Source: CAVUAF01 sp963739375 (GTDB lineage Bacteria > Acidobacteriota > Terriglobia > Terriglobales > Acidobacteriaceae). Taken from it: DNA of 64,000 bases. Where the stretch lies: positions 1-64,000 of the forward strand of contig CAVUAF010000023.1 in assembly GCA_963739375.1 (NCBI GenBank), in the 5' to 3' direction. The notes beneath the pieces were generated by a model. That model searched no databases and was not told the origin of the DNA. It saw only the letters and a program-made list of their open reading frames with translations. Both the position numbers and the translations under genes were made by a program. This document shows positions 10,544-21,418 of this stretch, piece after piece (the first letter of the stretch is position 1; the number at the start of each line of letters is the position of its first letter).

Positions 10544-11050
10544 ATGAGCCAGACTCCTGCGCCGCCGGGCCCCATGGAAAACGCCGAAATCCAGCGTCTG
10601 CTGCCGCACCGCTATCCCATGCTGCTGATTGACCGGATCCTGGAAGTCCAGCCGCAGAAGCGGATTGTGGCGATCAAGAACGTCACCGCCAACGAGCCGT
10701 TCTTCGCCGGGCATTTTCCCGGGCAGCCCATCATGCCGGCGGTGCTCATCGTGGAAGCGCTGGCGCAGGCGGGCGGCTTGCTGCTGCTCTTGGAAATTCC
10801 CGAACGCGCCAGCAAGCTGGTGGTGTTCACCGGCATCGAGCGGGCACGATTCCGGCGGCCGGTGCGGCCCGGCGACCAGTTGCGGCTGGAGGTCGAAGTG
10901 CTGGCCTGGCGGCGCACCGCAGGGCGCATGGAGGGGCATGCCTACGTCGGCGACAAGCTGGCGGCGGAGGCCGTGCTGAGCTGCCAGATCGTCGATCGGC
11001 AGCGCATGGAAGGCGCCCCGGAGCCGGCCGTGCCGGCGATATCGTCGTAA
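10544..11050 (+). CDS. fabZ: 3-hydroxyacyl-ACP dehydratase FabZ (left arm, intact)
   Basis: A 168-residue hot-dog-fold dehydratase that turns (3R)-hydroxyacyl-ACP into trans-2-enoyl-ACP in fatty-acid elongation. The catalytic His lies in LLPHRYPMLLIDRI and the catalytic Glu in HFPGQPIMPAVLIVEALAQ. An N-terminal 15-residue extension and an 18-residue Ala/Pro tail make it slightly longer than the usual 145-155. lpxA follows after 6 bases on the same strand, the classical fabZ-lpxA coupling that balances phospholipid and lipid A synthesis; lpxD and lpxB are not in the window. In the mirror copy both start and stop codons have been lost. Confidence 0.95.
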   Translation: MSQTPAPPGPMENAEIQRLLPHRYPMLLIDRILEVQPQKRIVAIKNVTANEPFFAGHFPGQPIMPAVLIVEALAQAGGLLLLLEIPERASKLVVFTGIERARFRRPVRPGDQLRLEVEVLAWRRTAGRMEGHAYVGDKLAAEAVLSCQIVDRQRMEGAPEPAVPAISS

Positions 11051-11056
11051 CTCATC

Positions 11057-11863
11057 ATGCCCTCTTCCCGCGCCACGCCGGCTGAGCCCCATATCCATCC
11101 CAGCGCCGTGGTGCATCCCGCGGCGCGGGTGCCGGAGAGCTGCCGCATCGGGCCATACTGCGTGGTGGGGGAAGGCGTGGAGCTGGGCGAGCACTGCGAG
11201 CTGCTGGCGCACGTGGTGCTGGGCGGCCCGACGCGGCTGGGCAGCCACAACCGCATCTTTCCCTTTGCCTCCCTGGGGCTCGATCCCCAGGACCTGAAGT
11301 ACGGCGGGGAGCGCACGCGGCTGGAAATCGGCGACCACAACCGCATTCGGGAGTTTGTCACCATCCATCGCGGCACTCCCGGGGGCGGCGGGGTGACGCG
11401 GATCGGCAGCCACTGCCTGCTCATGGCCTACGTGCACGTGGCGCACGACTGCACGGTCGGCGACCACGTCATCATGGCCAACGCGGCGACGCTGGCGGGG
11501 CACGCCACGGTGGAAGACTTCGCGACGGTGGGAGCGTTTACCCCGGTGCACCAGTTCACGCGCGTCGGGACGCATGCCTACATCGGGGGCGGGACCATCG
11601 TGACCCAGGACGTGCTGCCCTTCTCCAAGACCAGCGCGGCGCGGGAAAACCGCGCCTATGGCGTGAATTCGGTGGGGTTGCAGCGCCGCGGCTTCAGCGC
11701 CGAACGCATTGCCGCGCTGAAGCATGCCTTCCGCATCCTGCTGAGCGCGAGCCTCAACACCTCGCAGGCGGTCGCCAAGATCAAGGCGCAGGGCGAAGTG
11801 AGCGAGGACGTGGCGCGGCTGCTGGACTTCATCGAGGCGAGCGAGCGAGGGATCATCAAGTAG
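11057..11863 (+). CDS. lpxA: UDP-N-acetylglucosamine acyltransferase LpxA (left arm, intact)
   Basis: A 268-residue left-handed beta-helix acyltransferase, first step of lipid A synthesis: transfer of a 3-hydroxyacyl chain from ACP to UDP-GlcNAc. Hexapeptide repeats run from about residue 12 (IHPSAVVHPAARVPESCRIG) to 190. The catalytic His sits in AYVHVAHDCTVGDHV (about 125-139) and the C-terminal helical domain begins at RRGFSAERIAALKHAFRIL. Its presence implies a lipopolysaccharide-type outer membrane. Translation is probably coupled to fabZ. The 5' two-fifths of the mirror copy (12,780-13,110) is corrupted; its 3' part is identical. Confidence 0.95.
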   Translation: MPSSRATPAEPHIHPSAVVHPAARVPESCRIGPYCVVGEGVELGEHCELLAHVVLGGPTRLGSHNRIFPFASLGLDPQDLKYGGERTRLEIGDHNRIREFVTIHRGTPGGGGVTRIGSHCLLMAYVHVAHDCTVGDHVIMANAATLAGHATVEDFATVGAFTPVHQFTRVGTHAYIGGGTIVTQDVLPFSKTSAARENRAYGVNSVGLQRRGFSAERIAALKHAFRILLSASLNTSQAVAKIKAQGEVSEDVARLLDFIEASERGIIK

Positions 11864-12346
11864 TTGCCGGAACTCATTGCCGAATTGCCGAACTGCGGAA
11901 TTGCAGAAGTGAGGTGCGTGCGCTCCGTCGCGCTCGCTGAGGATGACACCCCTGTGGCTTGGCTGCAGGCCTGAAGCTTGCTCCAGTCGTGGATTTCTCG
12001 TGTCGCCCCTAAAGGGGCTCCGTCATTTTTTGCGACTCTACCCCGGCGTTGAAACGCCGGGCTACCATCGGTCGCCCCTGGCGGGGCTCGAAGAGGAAGC
12101 GCCAGCAGCGCTTCCTCTTCGAGCCCCGCCAGGGGCGACCGATGGTAGCCCGGCGTTTCAACGCCGGGGTAGAGTCGCAAAAAATGACGGAGCCCCTTTA
12201 GGGGCGACACGAGAAATCCACGACTGGAGCAAGCTTCAGGCCTGCAGCCAAGCCACAGGGGTGTCATCCTCAGCGAGCGCGACGGAGCGCACGCACCTCA
12301 CTTCTGCAATTCCGCAGTTCGGCAATTCGGCAATGAGTTCCGGCAA
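11864..12346. repeat. Symmetry centre of the inverted duplication, with palindromic repeats
   Basis: The 240 bases after lpxA and their exact reverse complement. Each half holds the word repeat built from GCCGAATTGCCGAACTGCGG (about 11,880), CCCCTAAAGGGG (12,007 / 12,192), CCCGGCGTTGAAACGCCGGG (12,043 / 12,148) and GCCCCTGGCGGGGC (12,074 / 12,123). The turn-round falls at 12,103-12,107, inside a word (CGCCAGCAGCG) that is itself self-complementary. Long frames on both strands here, 11,943-12,554 and 11,656-12,267, are mirror images of each other and not genes. Confidence 0.9.
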
Positions 12347-13110
12347 CTACTTGATGATCCCTCGCTCGCTCGCCTCGATGAAGTCCAGCAGCCGCGCCAC
12401 GTCCTCGCTGACTTCGCCCTGCGCCTTGATCTTGGCGACCGCCTGCGAGGTGTTGAGGCTCGCGCTCAGCAGGATGCGGAAGGCATGCTTCAGCGCGGCA
12501 ATGCGTTCGGCGCTGAAGCCGCGGCGCTGCAACCCCACCGAATTCACGCCATAGGCGCGGTTTTCCCGCGCCGCGCTGGTCTTGGAGAAGGGCAGCACGT
12601 CCTGGGTCACGATGGTCCCGCCCCCGATGTAGGCATGCGTCCCGACGCGCGTGAACTGGTGCACCGGGGTAAACGCTCCCACCGTCGCGAAGTCTTCCAC
12701 CGTGGCGTGCCCTGCCAGCGTCGCCGCGTTGGCCATCATGACGTGGTCGCCGACCGTGCAGTCGTGCGCCGCCATCACGCATGGCCGTGAGCAGGCAGTG
12801 GCTGCCGATCCGCGTCACCCCGCCGCCCCCGGCGTGCCGCGATGGATGGTGACAAACTCGCGATCCAGTTGTGGTCGCCGACGGAGATGAGAGTCCCAGG
12901 GAGGCAAAGGGAAAGATGCAAGTTGTGGCTGCCCAGGCCGCGTCGGGCCGCCCAGCACCGTGCGCCAGCAGCTCGCAGTGCTCGCCCAGCTCCACGCCTT
13001 CCCCCACCACACAGCCGATGCGGCAGCTCTCCGGCACCCGGCGCAGCGGGATGCGCCGCGGCGCTGGGATGGAGGTGGGGCTCAGCCGGCGTGGCGCGGG
13101 AAGAGGGCAT
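12347..13110 (-). pseudogene. lpxA: lpxA, right-arm copy, 5' half corrupted
   Basis: From 12,347 to 12,778 the reverse strand encodes the last 143 residues of LpxA, identical to the left arm. Upstream of about 12,780 at least six deletions and several substitutions shift frame (for example GPYCVV is lost and the GGPTRLGSHNRIFPF region is frame-mixed). The ATG that corresponds to left-arm 11,057 is at 13,110. The intact gene is the left-arm copy; the damage here is most simply consensus error. Confidence 0.85.
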
Positions 13111-13116
13111 GATCAG

Positions 13117-13618
13117 TTGCGGCGATATCGCCGGCACGGCAGGCTCCGGGGCGCGTTCCATGCGCTGCCGATGGACGTCTGGCAGCTCGGCACGGCCTCC
13201 GCCGCCAGCTTGTCGCCGACGTTGGCGTGCCCCTCCGTGCGGCCTGCGGTGCGCCGCCAGGCCGGCGCCGCGACCTGCAGCCGCAGTTCGTGGCCGGGCT
13301 GCACCAGGCCGCCGGAATCGTGCCCGCTCGATGCCGGTAAACGCCGCGGCTTGCTGGCGCGTCGAGAAACTCAGGAGGAGCGGCAGGCCGCCCGCCTGCG
13401 CCAGCGCTTCCACGATGGGCGCCGCCGGCATGATGGGCTGCCCGGGGAAGCCGGCGAAGAACGGCTCGTTGGCGGTGGCGTCTTGATCGCCACGATCCGC
13501 TTCTGCGGCTGGACTTCCAGGATCCGGTGAATCAGCAGCATGGGATAGCGGATCGGCAGGAGGCGAACTGGATTTCGGCGTTTTCCATCGGGCCCGGCGG
13601 CGCAGGAGTCTGGCTCGT
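13117..13618 (-). pseudogene. fabZ: fabZ, right-arm copy, corrupted, start and stop codons lost
   Basis: The alignment to left-arm fabZ is clear, but the ATG reads ACG (13,618-13,616), the TAA reads CAA (13,119-13,117), and several indels shift the frame between them; PHRYPMLLID is partly degraded to SCRSAIPCC in one frame. The active-site Glu region (IVEALAQAGG) survives in a different frame. Confidence 0.8.
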
Positions 13619-13682
13619 GGCTTTGGCGAGTCGGAAGCGGCCCATTATAGTGGACGGCTGCTTCCGAAAGGACGTTCGCCGC

Positions 13683-14835
13683 ATGACTGCTGCCGCCAGC
13701 TCCTGCCGCTCGGTCTGCCCGCCCTGGTCGAGCGCTTCCGCCACCGCCAGGACGAAATGCTCGCCACCCTGCCCGAAGTAGTCGAAGTCGAATCGCCCTA
13801 CGGCGACAAGGCCGCCGTCGACCGCCTCGGCGAACGCTGGCGGCGCGTTTCACCGCCCTCGGCGGCAAGGTCACGCGATCGTGGCAGCGGCTCGGCGACC
13901 ATCTGCAGGCCGATGCCGCGGCGCGCGCCGGGGCCCCCGTCCTCCTCCTTCGCCACTTCGACGCCGCTGGGGACCTCGGCACGCTCGAGATGCCCTTCCG
14001 CCTGACCGTGGCCGCGCCTGGGGGCCCGGCGCGCTCGACGTGAAGTCCGGCATCGTCATGATGATGTTCACGCTGGACGCGCTCCGGACGCTACGCCACC
14101 GCCTCCCCCCGCCCTGTCACCGCTGCTGAACACCGACGAAGAAGTGGGCAGCGAGACCTCCCGCGGTCACCGAGAAGCTCGCCCGCCACTCGGCAGCGGT
14201 GCTGGTCGTGGGGACCGCGCGCGGCCTGGCCGGCGCCCTCAAGACCGAACGCGAAGGCGTGGGCGACCCGCCCGTGCGCGTCACCAGGGTCACCTCCCAT
14301 GCCGGCCTCAACTTCGAGAAAGGCCACAACGCCATCCTCGAGCTGGCGCGCCAGGTGCTCGCCATCGCCGACTTCGCCGACCTGGCCCGCGGCCTCACCG
14401 TCAGTCCCGGCATTATTCGCGGCGGCACCCGCAGCAACGTCGTCCCCGACGCCGCCGAAGTCGAGGTGGACGTGCGCGTCACCCGGCTGCACGATGCCGA
14501 GCCCCTCGAGCGCCGCTTCCGCTCCCTGCGCCCCCCGACAAGCGCTGCCGCCTGGCGATTTCCGTCGGCCTCATCGTCCGCCCATGGAGCGACCGCGGGC
14601 GTGGCCCGGCTCTTCGCCCTGGCCCAGGAACTCGGGCAGGAAATCGGCTGGCCGGTGGCCGAAGCCGCCGTCGGCGGCGGCTCCGACGGCAACTTTACCG
14701 CCGCCCTCGGGTCACCCACTCTGGACGGGACTCGGCGCCGTGGGCGAAGGCGCGCACGCCAGCAACGAGTCGGTGCTGCTCGAGGAGATTCCCCGCCGCA
14801 CCGCGCTCCTCGCCGGCCTCATTTCCCGGCTGTGA
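13683..14835 (+). pseudogene. M20 peptidase, right-arm copy, corrupted
   Basis: A mirror of 9,311-10,477 that is 14 bases shorter, with about twenty frame-shifting indels before 14,160 and more after 14,530. Recognisable pieces are LDVKSGIVMMMF and the run 14,199-14,520 (FEKGHNAILELARQVLAIA). Substitutions such as ELVELESPSG to EVVEVESPYG also occur. The left-arm copy should be used for any inference on function. Confidence 0.85.
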
Positions 14836-15271
14836 GTATGTTTCGTAAGGGCGCGGCTTGGTAGGTCAGGGCTTCAGCCCTGACTCGCGAAGCGACCGCA
14901 CCGCGAAGCCGCCCCCGGGATCTGCCTTTCTGAGAACTGAGAACTGAGAACTGACAACTGGGAACTGGCCAGCCGCCAGCAGCGCTTTCTTCTTGAGCCC
15001 CGCCAGGGGCGACCGAGACTAGCCGGCGTCTTAACGCCGGGTAGCGTCCCCCGAAGATAGAGCCAGCCCCTTTAGGGGCGGCACGAGATATCACGGGGGG
15101 AGCCCGCGATCCTCGACACTCGAATCGGAAAGCGGATGGCGGGCAGCGGAAAGCGCTTCTTGCTGCTCCTGGCCAGCCGCCAGCAGCGAGTAGCCAGTAG
15201 CGGTCCTTTACTCCCTGGGCAACACTGCCCTACAATGGCAGCCACCAACCGGCTCGTCCCTGGAGGCTGTA
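14836..15271. repeat. Intergenic repeats between peptidase gene and tatA (right arm)
   Basis: An inverted copy of 8,873-9,310: a CAGTTCT tandem (reverse orientation) at about 14,930-14,960, GCCCCGCCAGGGGC at about 14,997, a CCGGCGTCTTAACGCCGG variant at about 15,021 and CCCCTTTAGGGG at about 15,067. No coding frame. Confidence 0.75.
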
Positions 15272-15436
15272 ATGTTCGGCAAACTTGGTGTCCCTGAACT
15301 GCTCGTGATCTTCGCCATCGCGCTGCTTATCTTTGGGCCGGGCAAGTTGGCGGACCTCGGCAAGGGCCTCGGTGAGGGTATTCGCAGCTTCAAGTCCGCC
15401 CTGAAGGACGACGGGGATTCAGCCGAGAAGAAGTAG
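15272..15436 (+). CDS. tatA: TatA-type twin-arginine translocase subunit (right arm)
   Basis: Same 54-residue protein as at 8,708-8,872, identical through the membrane helix, FGPGKL hinge and amphipathic helix. It has the ribosome site TGGAGG before the ATG. If the inverted duplication is an artefact, this is the copy joined to the unique chromosome to the right. Confidence 0.93.
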   Translation: MFGKLGVPELLVIFAIALLIFGPGKLADLGKGLGEGIRSFKSALKDDGDSAEKK

Positions 15437-15467
15437 CGCCCGCCCGCGGTCCGGCACCTCACCCGGT

Positions 15468-16034
15468 TTACTCCATCGCCCGCAGCAATCGCCACACCAG
15501 CGCCACCGGCAGCCCCACCACGTTGGGATAATCGCCTTCGATTTCCTTGACCCAGCGCGACGCCACCCCCTGGACGGCGTAGGCGCCGGCTTTGTCCATG
15601 GGCTCGCCGCCGGCCACGTAGGCTGAAATATCGTCTTCCGATATTTGGTCGAAGTGCACGCGCGTGGTGGCGTGCGCTACCTGCTCCACGCGCCGCCCGC
15701 CGCGCGCCGGCCCGACCACGCACACCGCCGTCGTCACCTCGTGCCAGCGGGCGCTCAGCGACCGCAGCATGGCGCGCGCATCCTCGGCGTCGCGCGGCTT
15801 CCCCAGCACCAGCCCGCCCACGGTCACAATCGTGTCCGCGCCCAGCACCGCATCCTGCGGACGCTGCGCCGCCACCGCCCGCGCCTTCTCCGCCGCCAGG
15901 CGCTCGGCGTACGCCAGCGGCGATTCGCCGTCGCGCCGGCTCTCGTCCACTTCCGCCGCCTGCACCACGAACTCGATCTGCGCCTGGCGCAGCAGCTCCG
16001 CCCGCCGCGGCGACGATGAGGCCAGTACCAGCAT
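15468..16034 (-). CDS. maf: Maf family nucleoside-triphosphate pyrophosphatase (right arm)
   Basis: Encodes the same 188 residues as 8,110-8,676. The frame is open upstream all the way into gdh only because gdh has lost two bases at about 16,300, which makes a spurious 646-residue gdh-maf fusion. The genuine start is ATG 16,034, placing the ASSSPRR signature at residues 5-11. Confidence 0.92.
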   Translation of the reverse strand: MLVLASSSPRRAELLRQAQIEFVVQAAEVDESRRDGESPLAYAERLAAEKARAVAAQRPQDAVLGADTIVTVGGLVLGKPRDAEDARAMLRSLSARWHEVTTAVCVVGPARGGRRVEQVAHATTRVHFDQISEDDISAYVAGGEPMDKAGAYAVQGVASRWVKEIEGDYPNVVGLPVALVWRLLRAME

Positions 16035-16147
16035 GCCCCCTATTTCACCACGAAGGCCCCGGCGACACGAAACCCGCACCTGCACCGGCCCCCGCCGCCG
16101 AGGCGACGGACTAGCGGATCGCTGAGGCCGTCCTGCCGCTCGCTTTT

Positions 16148-17408
16148 CTAGACGCCCCGCAGTTCTTCCGCGTGGGCGACGCGCTTCACCGCCAGCTGGT
16201 AGGCCGCGACCTTGAACGGGATCTTGGCCTGCGCGGCCAGCGTGGCGACCTCGGTGTAGGCGACGGTGAGGTAGCGATCCAGTTCGGCGTTGACCGGCTT
16301 CCTCCCAGAACTCCTGCTGCAGGTTCTGGATCCACTCGAAGTAGCTGACGATGACCCCACCCACGTTCACCAGAATGTCGGGTAGCATGGTGACGCCCCG
16401 GCGAGTCAGGATGTCATCGGCTTGCGGCGTGGTGGGCAGGTTGGCGGCTTCGGCGATGATCTTCGCCTTCACCTTGGCGGCGTTCCCGGAGTGCAGCACG
16501 CACTCCAGCGCCGCGGGCACCAGGATGTCGCAGTCGAGCAGCAGCAGGTCCTCATTCGAAATGCTTTCGCTGTCCGGGAACTCGATGACCGAGCCGCTCC
16601 TGGCCACGTGCTCCGCGACCTGCTTCATCGGCAGGGCCTTGCCGTTGCGGCCGATGATGCCGCCGTAAACGTCGGAGACGGCAAAGACCTCGCACCCCTG
16701 CTCCTCGAGCAGGATCCCGGCGTATGACCCGACATTGCCGAAGCCCTGGATGGCGACGCGCTGCCCGCGCGGCGAGCGGCGGATGTCGGCCAGGTACTTC
16801 ATCAGGACCAGCATGACGCCGCGTCCCGTGGCCTGTTCGCGGCCCCGCGAGCCGCCGAGCTCGACCGGCTTGCCGGTGACGCAGGCGGGAGAGTAGCCGT
16901 GGCGCGAGCTGTACTCGTCCAGAATCCACGCCATCACCTGCGGATTGGTGTTCACATCGGGCGCGGGCACGTCCCGATAAGGACCGAGCATGTTGTGAAT
17001 GCGGGCGATGAATTTGCGCGTGACGCGCTCCAGTTCCGCCTGTGACATTTCCGCGGGATCGCAATCGACGCCGCCCTTCGCGCCCCCGAAGGGAATGTTG
17101 GCCAGCGCCGTCTTCCAGGTCATCGCTTCCGCCAGCGCCCGCACTTCCGCCAGGTCCACCGCCGGATGAAACCGGATGCCGCCTTTGGCCGGACCCCGGG
17201 CGCCGCTGTGTTGCACCCGAAAACCGCTGTACACGCGCAGGTCGCCGTTGTCCATGCGGACGGGAACTTCCACCTTGATCTCGCGGAACGGCATCTTCAG
17301 CAGCTTGCGCTGCTCCGCGTTGAGTCCCAGGCGTTCCGCGGCCACCTCGAAGTTGTGGTCCACGATGCTGGTCGGTGATAGCGCCGGCAGTGCTTCTACG
17401 GTCCGCAT
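16148..17408 (-). CDS. gdhA: Glutamate dehydrogenase family protein (right arm, -2 frameshift near 3' end)
   Basis: Identical to the left-arm enzyme for the first 370 residues (start 17,408, FGGAKGGVDCDP, GFGNVGSYAG). At about 16,300 the left arm reads GAAGCCCGGGTCAAC and this arm GAAGCCGGTCAAC. Loss of two bases in the C/G run shifts the last 50 codons out of frame and lets translation run into maf. The residual C-terminus (KIPFKVAAYQLAV) continues in another frame to 16,148. A sequencing-type error is the likely cause. Confidence 0.88.
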
Positions 17409-17445
17409 TGCCTTGCCTCCTGTGGTCCTTGGCTGAGGTGCCGCT

Positions 17446-17814
17446 TCATTCGTATTCGTTGCAGAACCAGACGCCGCCCGCGGGCTTCGGCAAGGCGCAA
17501 GTGCCGCGCGCGGCGCAGTTCATGCACAATCCCAGCCTGGTGTCGAGCGCCTCCGTGACCGGCTGGAGGTCAGCGGGCGGCGCCACCGGCCCCGCGCCCT
17601 TCTCGACCACGTGCTCCTCGCAGAACCACGTGTCGTTGATCGCGGAGACATAGTTGCAGGAGCCCAGCTTCTCGCAGTTGCTGCAGATCCCGCGATACAG
17701 GCTCGGGTGCTCGCGCAGGGCCTGGCGGTTGGTTTCGACTTCCGTCCGGGCGACCGAGCTGCGCGCCTCGCGCGAGGTCGTGGTGAAGCCTGCGTCCGTT
17801 TGGGTGGGCGCCAT
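17446..17814 (-). CDS. Small two-CxxC-module protein (right arm)
   Basis: Mirror of 6,328-6,696, with one substitution in the first module (GSCN instead of GSCS). It has the same GAGGAGAA ribosome site and lies 37 bases upstream of gdh. The longer frame that begins at 18,204 only runs through the end of the response-regulator gene and has no start support. Confidence 0.75.
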   Translation of the reverse strand: MAPTQTDAGFTTTSREARSSVARTEVETNRQALREHPSLYRGICSNCEKLGSCNYVSAINDTWFCEEHVVEKGAGPVAPPADLQPVTEALDTRLGLCMNCAARGTCALPKPAGGVWFCNEYE

Positions 17815-18014
17815 TTCCGTTCTCCTCTCATGTGCGGTGGAGAGTCGCACACCCTGGGGAGTGCACGAGGGGGGCCACCATCGTGCCCGGCAGAAAAATG
17901 CTGGCAAGTAATTGAAACAAAGATAGATAGTAATGATGCGAGCGCGCTGTGGGGAGGGATAAACGCGGCCCTGGGGCGGGGAGAATCGTAACACTGGGGA
18001 AGAAACTCCCCGGC

Positions 18015-19377
<1,363 letters not shown>

Positions 19378-19381
<4 letters not shown>

Positions 19382-20517
19382 TCACCTCGTCCTTGCCGTT
19401 TTCGCTGTTCCCCGCCACGGGCAACTCGATCTCGAAGCGCGAGCCCTTGCCCAGCTCGCTGTGGACGTCGATCGGCCGCCGTGGGCGGTGACGATGCCGT
19501 GCACCACCGCCAGGCCCGAGGCCGGTGCCTTCGTTGACGTCCTTGGTGGTGAAGAACGGCGTGAAGATGTTCCTCTGCACGCGTCGGTCATGCCGGTGCC
19601 GGTGTCTGAGACGACCAGGAAGCGGAGCCGTCGCCGCGGCGGGTCTCGATGGTCAGCTGCCGCCGTCGGGCATGGCCTGCATGGCGTTGACCACGAGGTT
19701 CACCAGCACCTGGTGGAGCTGCGAGCGTCGGCGTAGATCTCGGGCAGCTCGGCGATCGAGCTGGCGCGACGACCTCGATGCCGGCCTTGGCGCAGCGCGA
19801 TTCCAGGAAGTAGAGCCCCTCGTCGACCACCTGGTTCAGGTTGACCTGCGTCTTCTCCGGCGGCATCTGGCGCGCGAAGATGAGCAGCTTGTGCATGACT
19901 TCCCGCGCGTGCAGGCAGTTGCGGACGATCTTCTCCAGGTCGTCCACGGCCTGCCGGGGCAGCCCGTGGCGCCTTCACGGGAGTTGCGCGAACCCCAGGA
20001 TGTTCCCCAGCGGCTCGTTCAACTCGTGCGCTACGCCGGCGGCGAGCTGCCCGATGGTGGCGAGGCGGTCGGCGTGGCGCAGTTGCTCCTGCAATTTGGC
20101 CTTGTTCTCTTCGGCCTCGCGGCGCTCGACATGGATGGCGACCTCGCGCGCCACCATGGCGATGAGACTGGCTTCTTCCTCCAGGAAGGGCGACGCGCCC
20201 GCATGGAAGGGGTCGTCGAGGTATCCGACTTCCACGCTTCCCCGCGTGTCCCCGTGGATGACGAGCGCGGCAGTCTGGCGGTGGCGAGGCGCGGCGAAAT
20301 TGGCGGTCGCCACTTCCCGGCCATCCAGCACGATGCGGGCGCAGGCGATGTCGGAAAACTGCCAGGCCGCGGGCAGCAGTTCCGCGATCGCGCGCAGCGC
20401 CTCCGCCAGGGAGAGGCCCGGTTGCTGCGTGACGCGCGCGATGCCGTACAGGCAGGTGAGTTCTTTGACCCGCTCGCGCAGGGCCCATTCCACCCGGCTG
20501 GTATCGCCAACCACCAT
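19378..20517 (-). pseudogene. GAF-domain sensor histidine kinase (right arm, frameshifted)
   Basis: Mirror of 3,626-4,768. From 20,517 to about 19,975 the frame is clean and gives the GAF domain, coiled linker and the H box VAHELNEPLGNILGFAQL. It then breaks at about 19,975 (KAPGLPRQ region) and repeatedly after 19,780. The correct GAF reading (ALRAIAELLPAAWQF) comes from this arm, while the G boxes read better on the left arm. The stop overlaps the response-regulator ATG. Confidence 0.8.
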
Positions 20518-20561
20518 GCCGCCACCATACTCGCGTCGGGGCTCCCCGGCAGTGACCGCGG

Positions 20562-21035
20562 TCACCGCCCCGCAGCTTCCGCTTCCGCTGCGCCGCTGGT
20601 GGCGGATGGTTCAGTGGCCGCGGCCACCGGCTTGCGCGGCGAGGGCGCGGCGGCTTCGTCGATGGGCATGCGGGTCACGATCTCCTTGAAGGGCTCGAAG
20701 CGGACGTGCTTCAAGTTGGCGGAGGCGGTCTGGAGACCATAGAGAATGGTGGCGGCGAGCTTCGGGTCCATAGTGCGGGCGGCGAGCGCTTCGATGACCT
20801 GCATGAGCGCGAGCTGGATGGCGTTGCCGTCTTCCAGCGGCGGGAAGTGGGCGGCCATGCGGCGGGACATCTGCTCGTGGAAGTAGCAGAAGGGCTGGGC
20901 GTGCATGGCGGGCGAGCCGCAGCGCACGCCGTCGGCCTTGACGTGCATGCAGCGGGGAGAACGGCGGGCGTTCTCCGTCTGCGAGAAGGACTTTGCTAAA
21001 GCCCTGCGAATCGTTTGGGTTACGGTTTCCGACAT
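20562..21035 (-). CDS. Conserved protein with CxnCxnCxxxH zinc motif (right arm)
   Basis: The same 157-residue protein as at 3,108-3,581; only a silent-type change (C/T at 20,771) was noticed. It lies between the nuclease-cyclase gene (upstream, 380-base gap) and the histidine kinase gene (downstream, same strand). Confidence 0.75.
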   Translation of the reverse strand: MSETVTQTIRRALAKSFSQTENARRSPRCMHVKADGVRCGSPAMHAQPFCYFHEQMSRRMAAHFPPLEDGNAIQLALMQVIEALAARTMDPKLAATILYGLQTASANLKHVRFEPFKEIVTRMPIDEAAAPSPRKPVAAATEPSATSGAAEAEAAGR

Positions 21036-21418
21036 ATCCCCCTCCCCCTCCCCCGGCGATCTGTTGATCGAAAGGAGTTAGCAACAGATTTCGGGAAAAT
21101 ATGTTGTCTAAAGGACTTAGCCGGGGGCGGGCGATGGCAAAGAACCAATGCGGCCAAAACTAGGCCGCGCGCCTGAGCGCAAGGCGAGAGTAGCAAGGCG
21201 GAAAGCGGCTGGCAAGAACTCTATTTGCCGGGAAATCAAGCACATAAGTGTTTGTAAATCTTAAAGTTATAAATGGAGGGGCGTGCTCTCGCGGGGATGT
21301 GTCTCGCCACGGAACGTCCCTGGCCGTCGGCCCGACGCCTCGGCACTAGCGCGGCTGCAAACGCGCCCACAAATCCCTTTCAGGCTCCTGCGTTTGTTCC
21401 CGACGCTTGTAGCGCAGC
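21036..21418. other. Gene-free gap with AT-rich core (right arm)
   Basis: Inverted copy of 2,725-3,107. I see no gene, only an AT-rich core at about 21,210-21,275 and the purine-rich ribosome site of the Zn-motif protein. Confidence 0.5.

Noticed and set aside
11656..12554. Two 203-residue frames on opposite strands with almost the same protein
   Set aside because: They are produced by the mirror symmetry around 12,105 and cover repeats plus the antisense of lpxA; no family resemblance or ribosome site.
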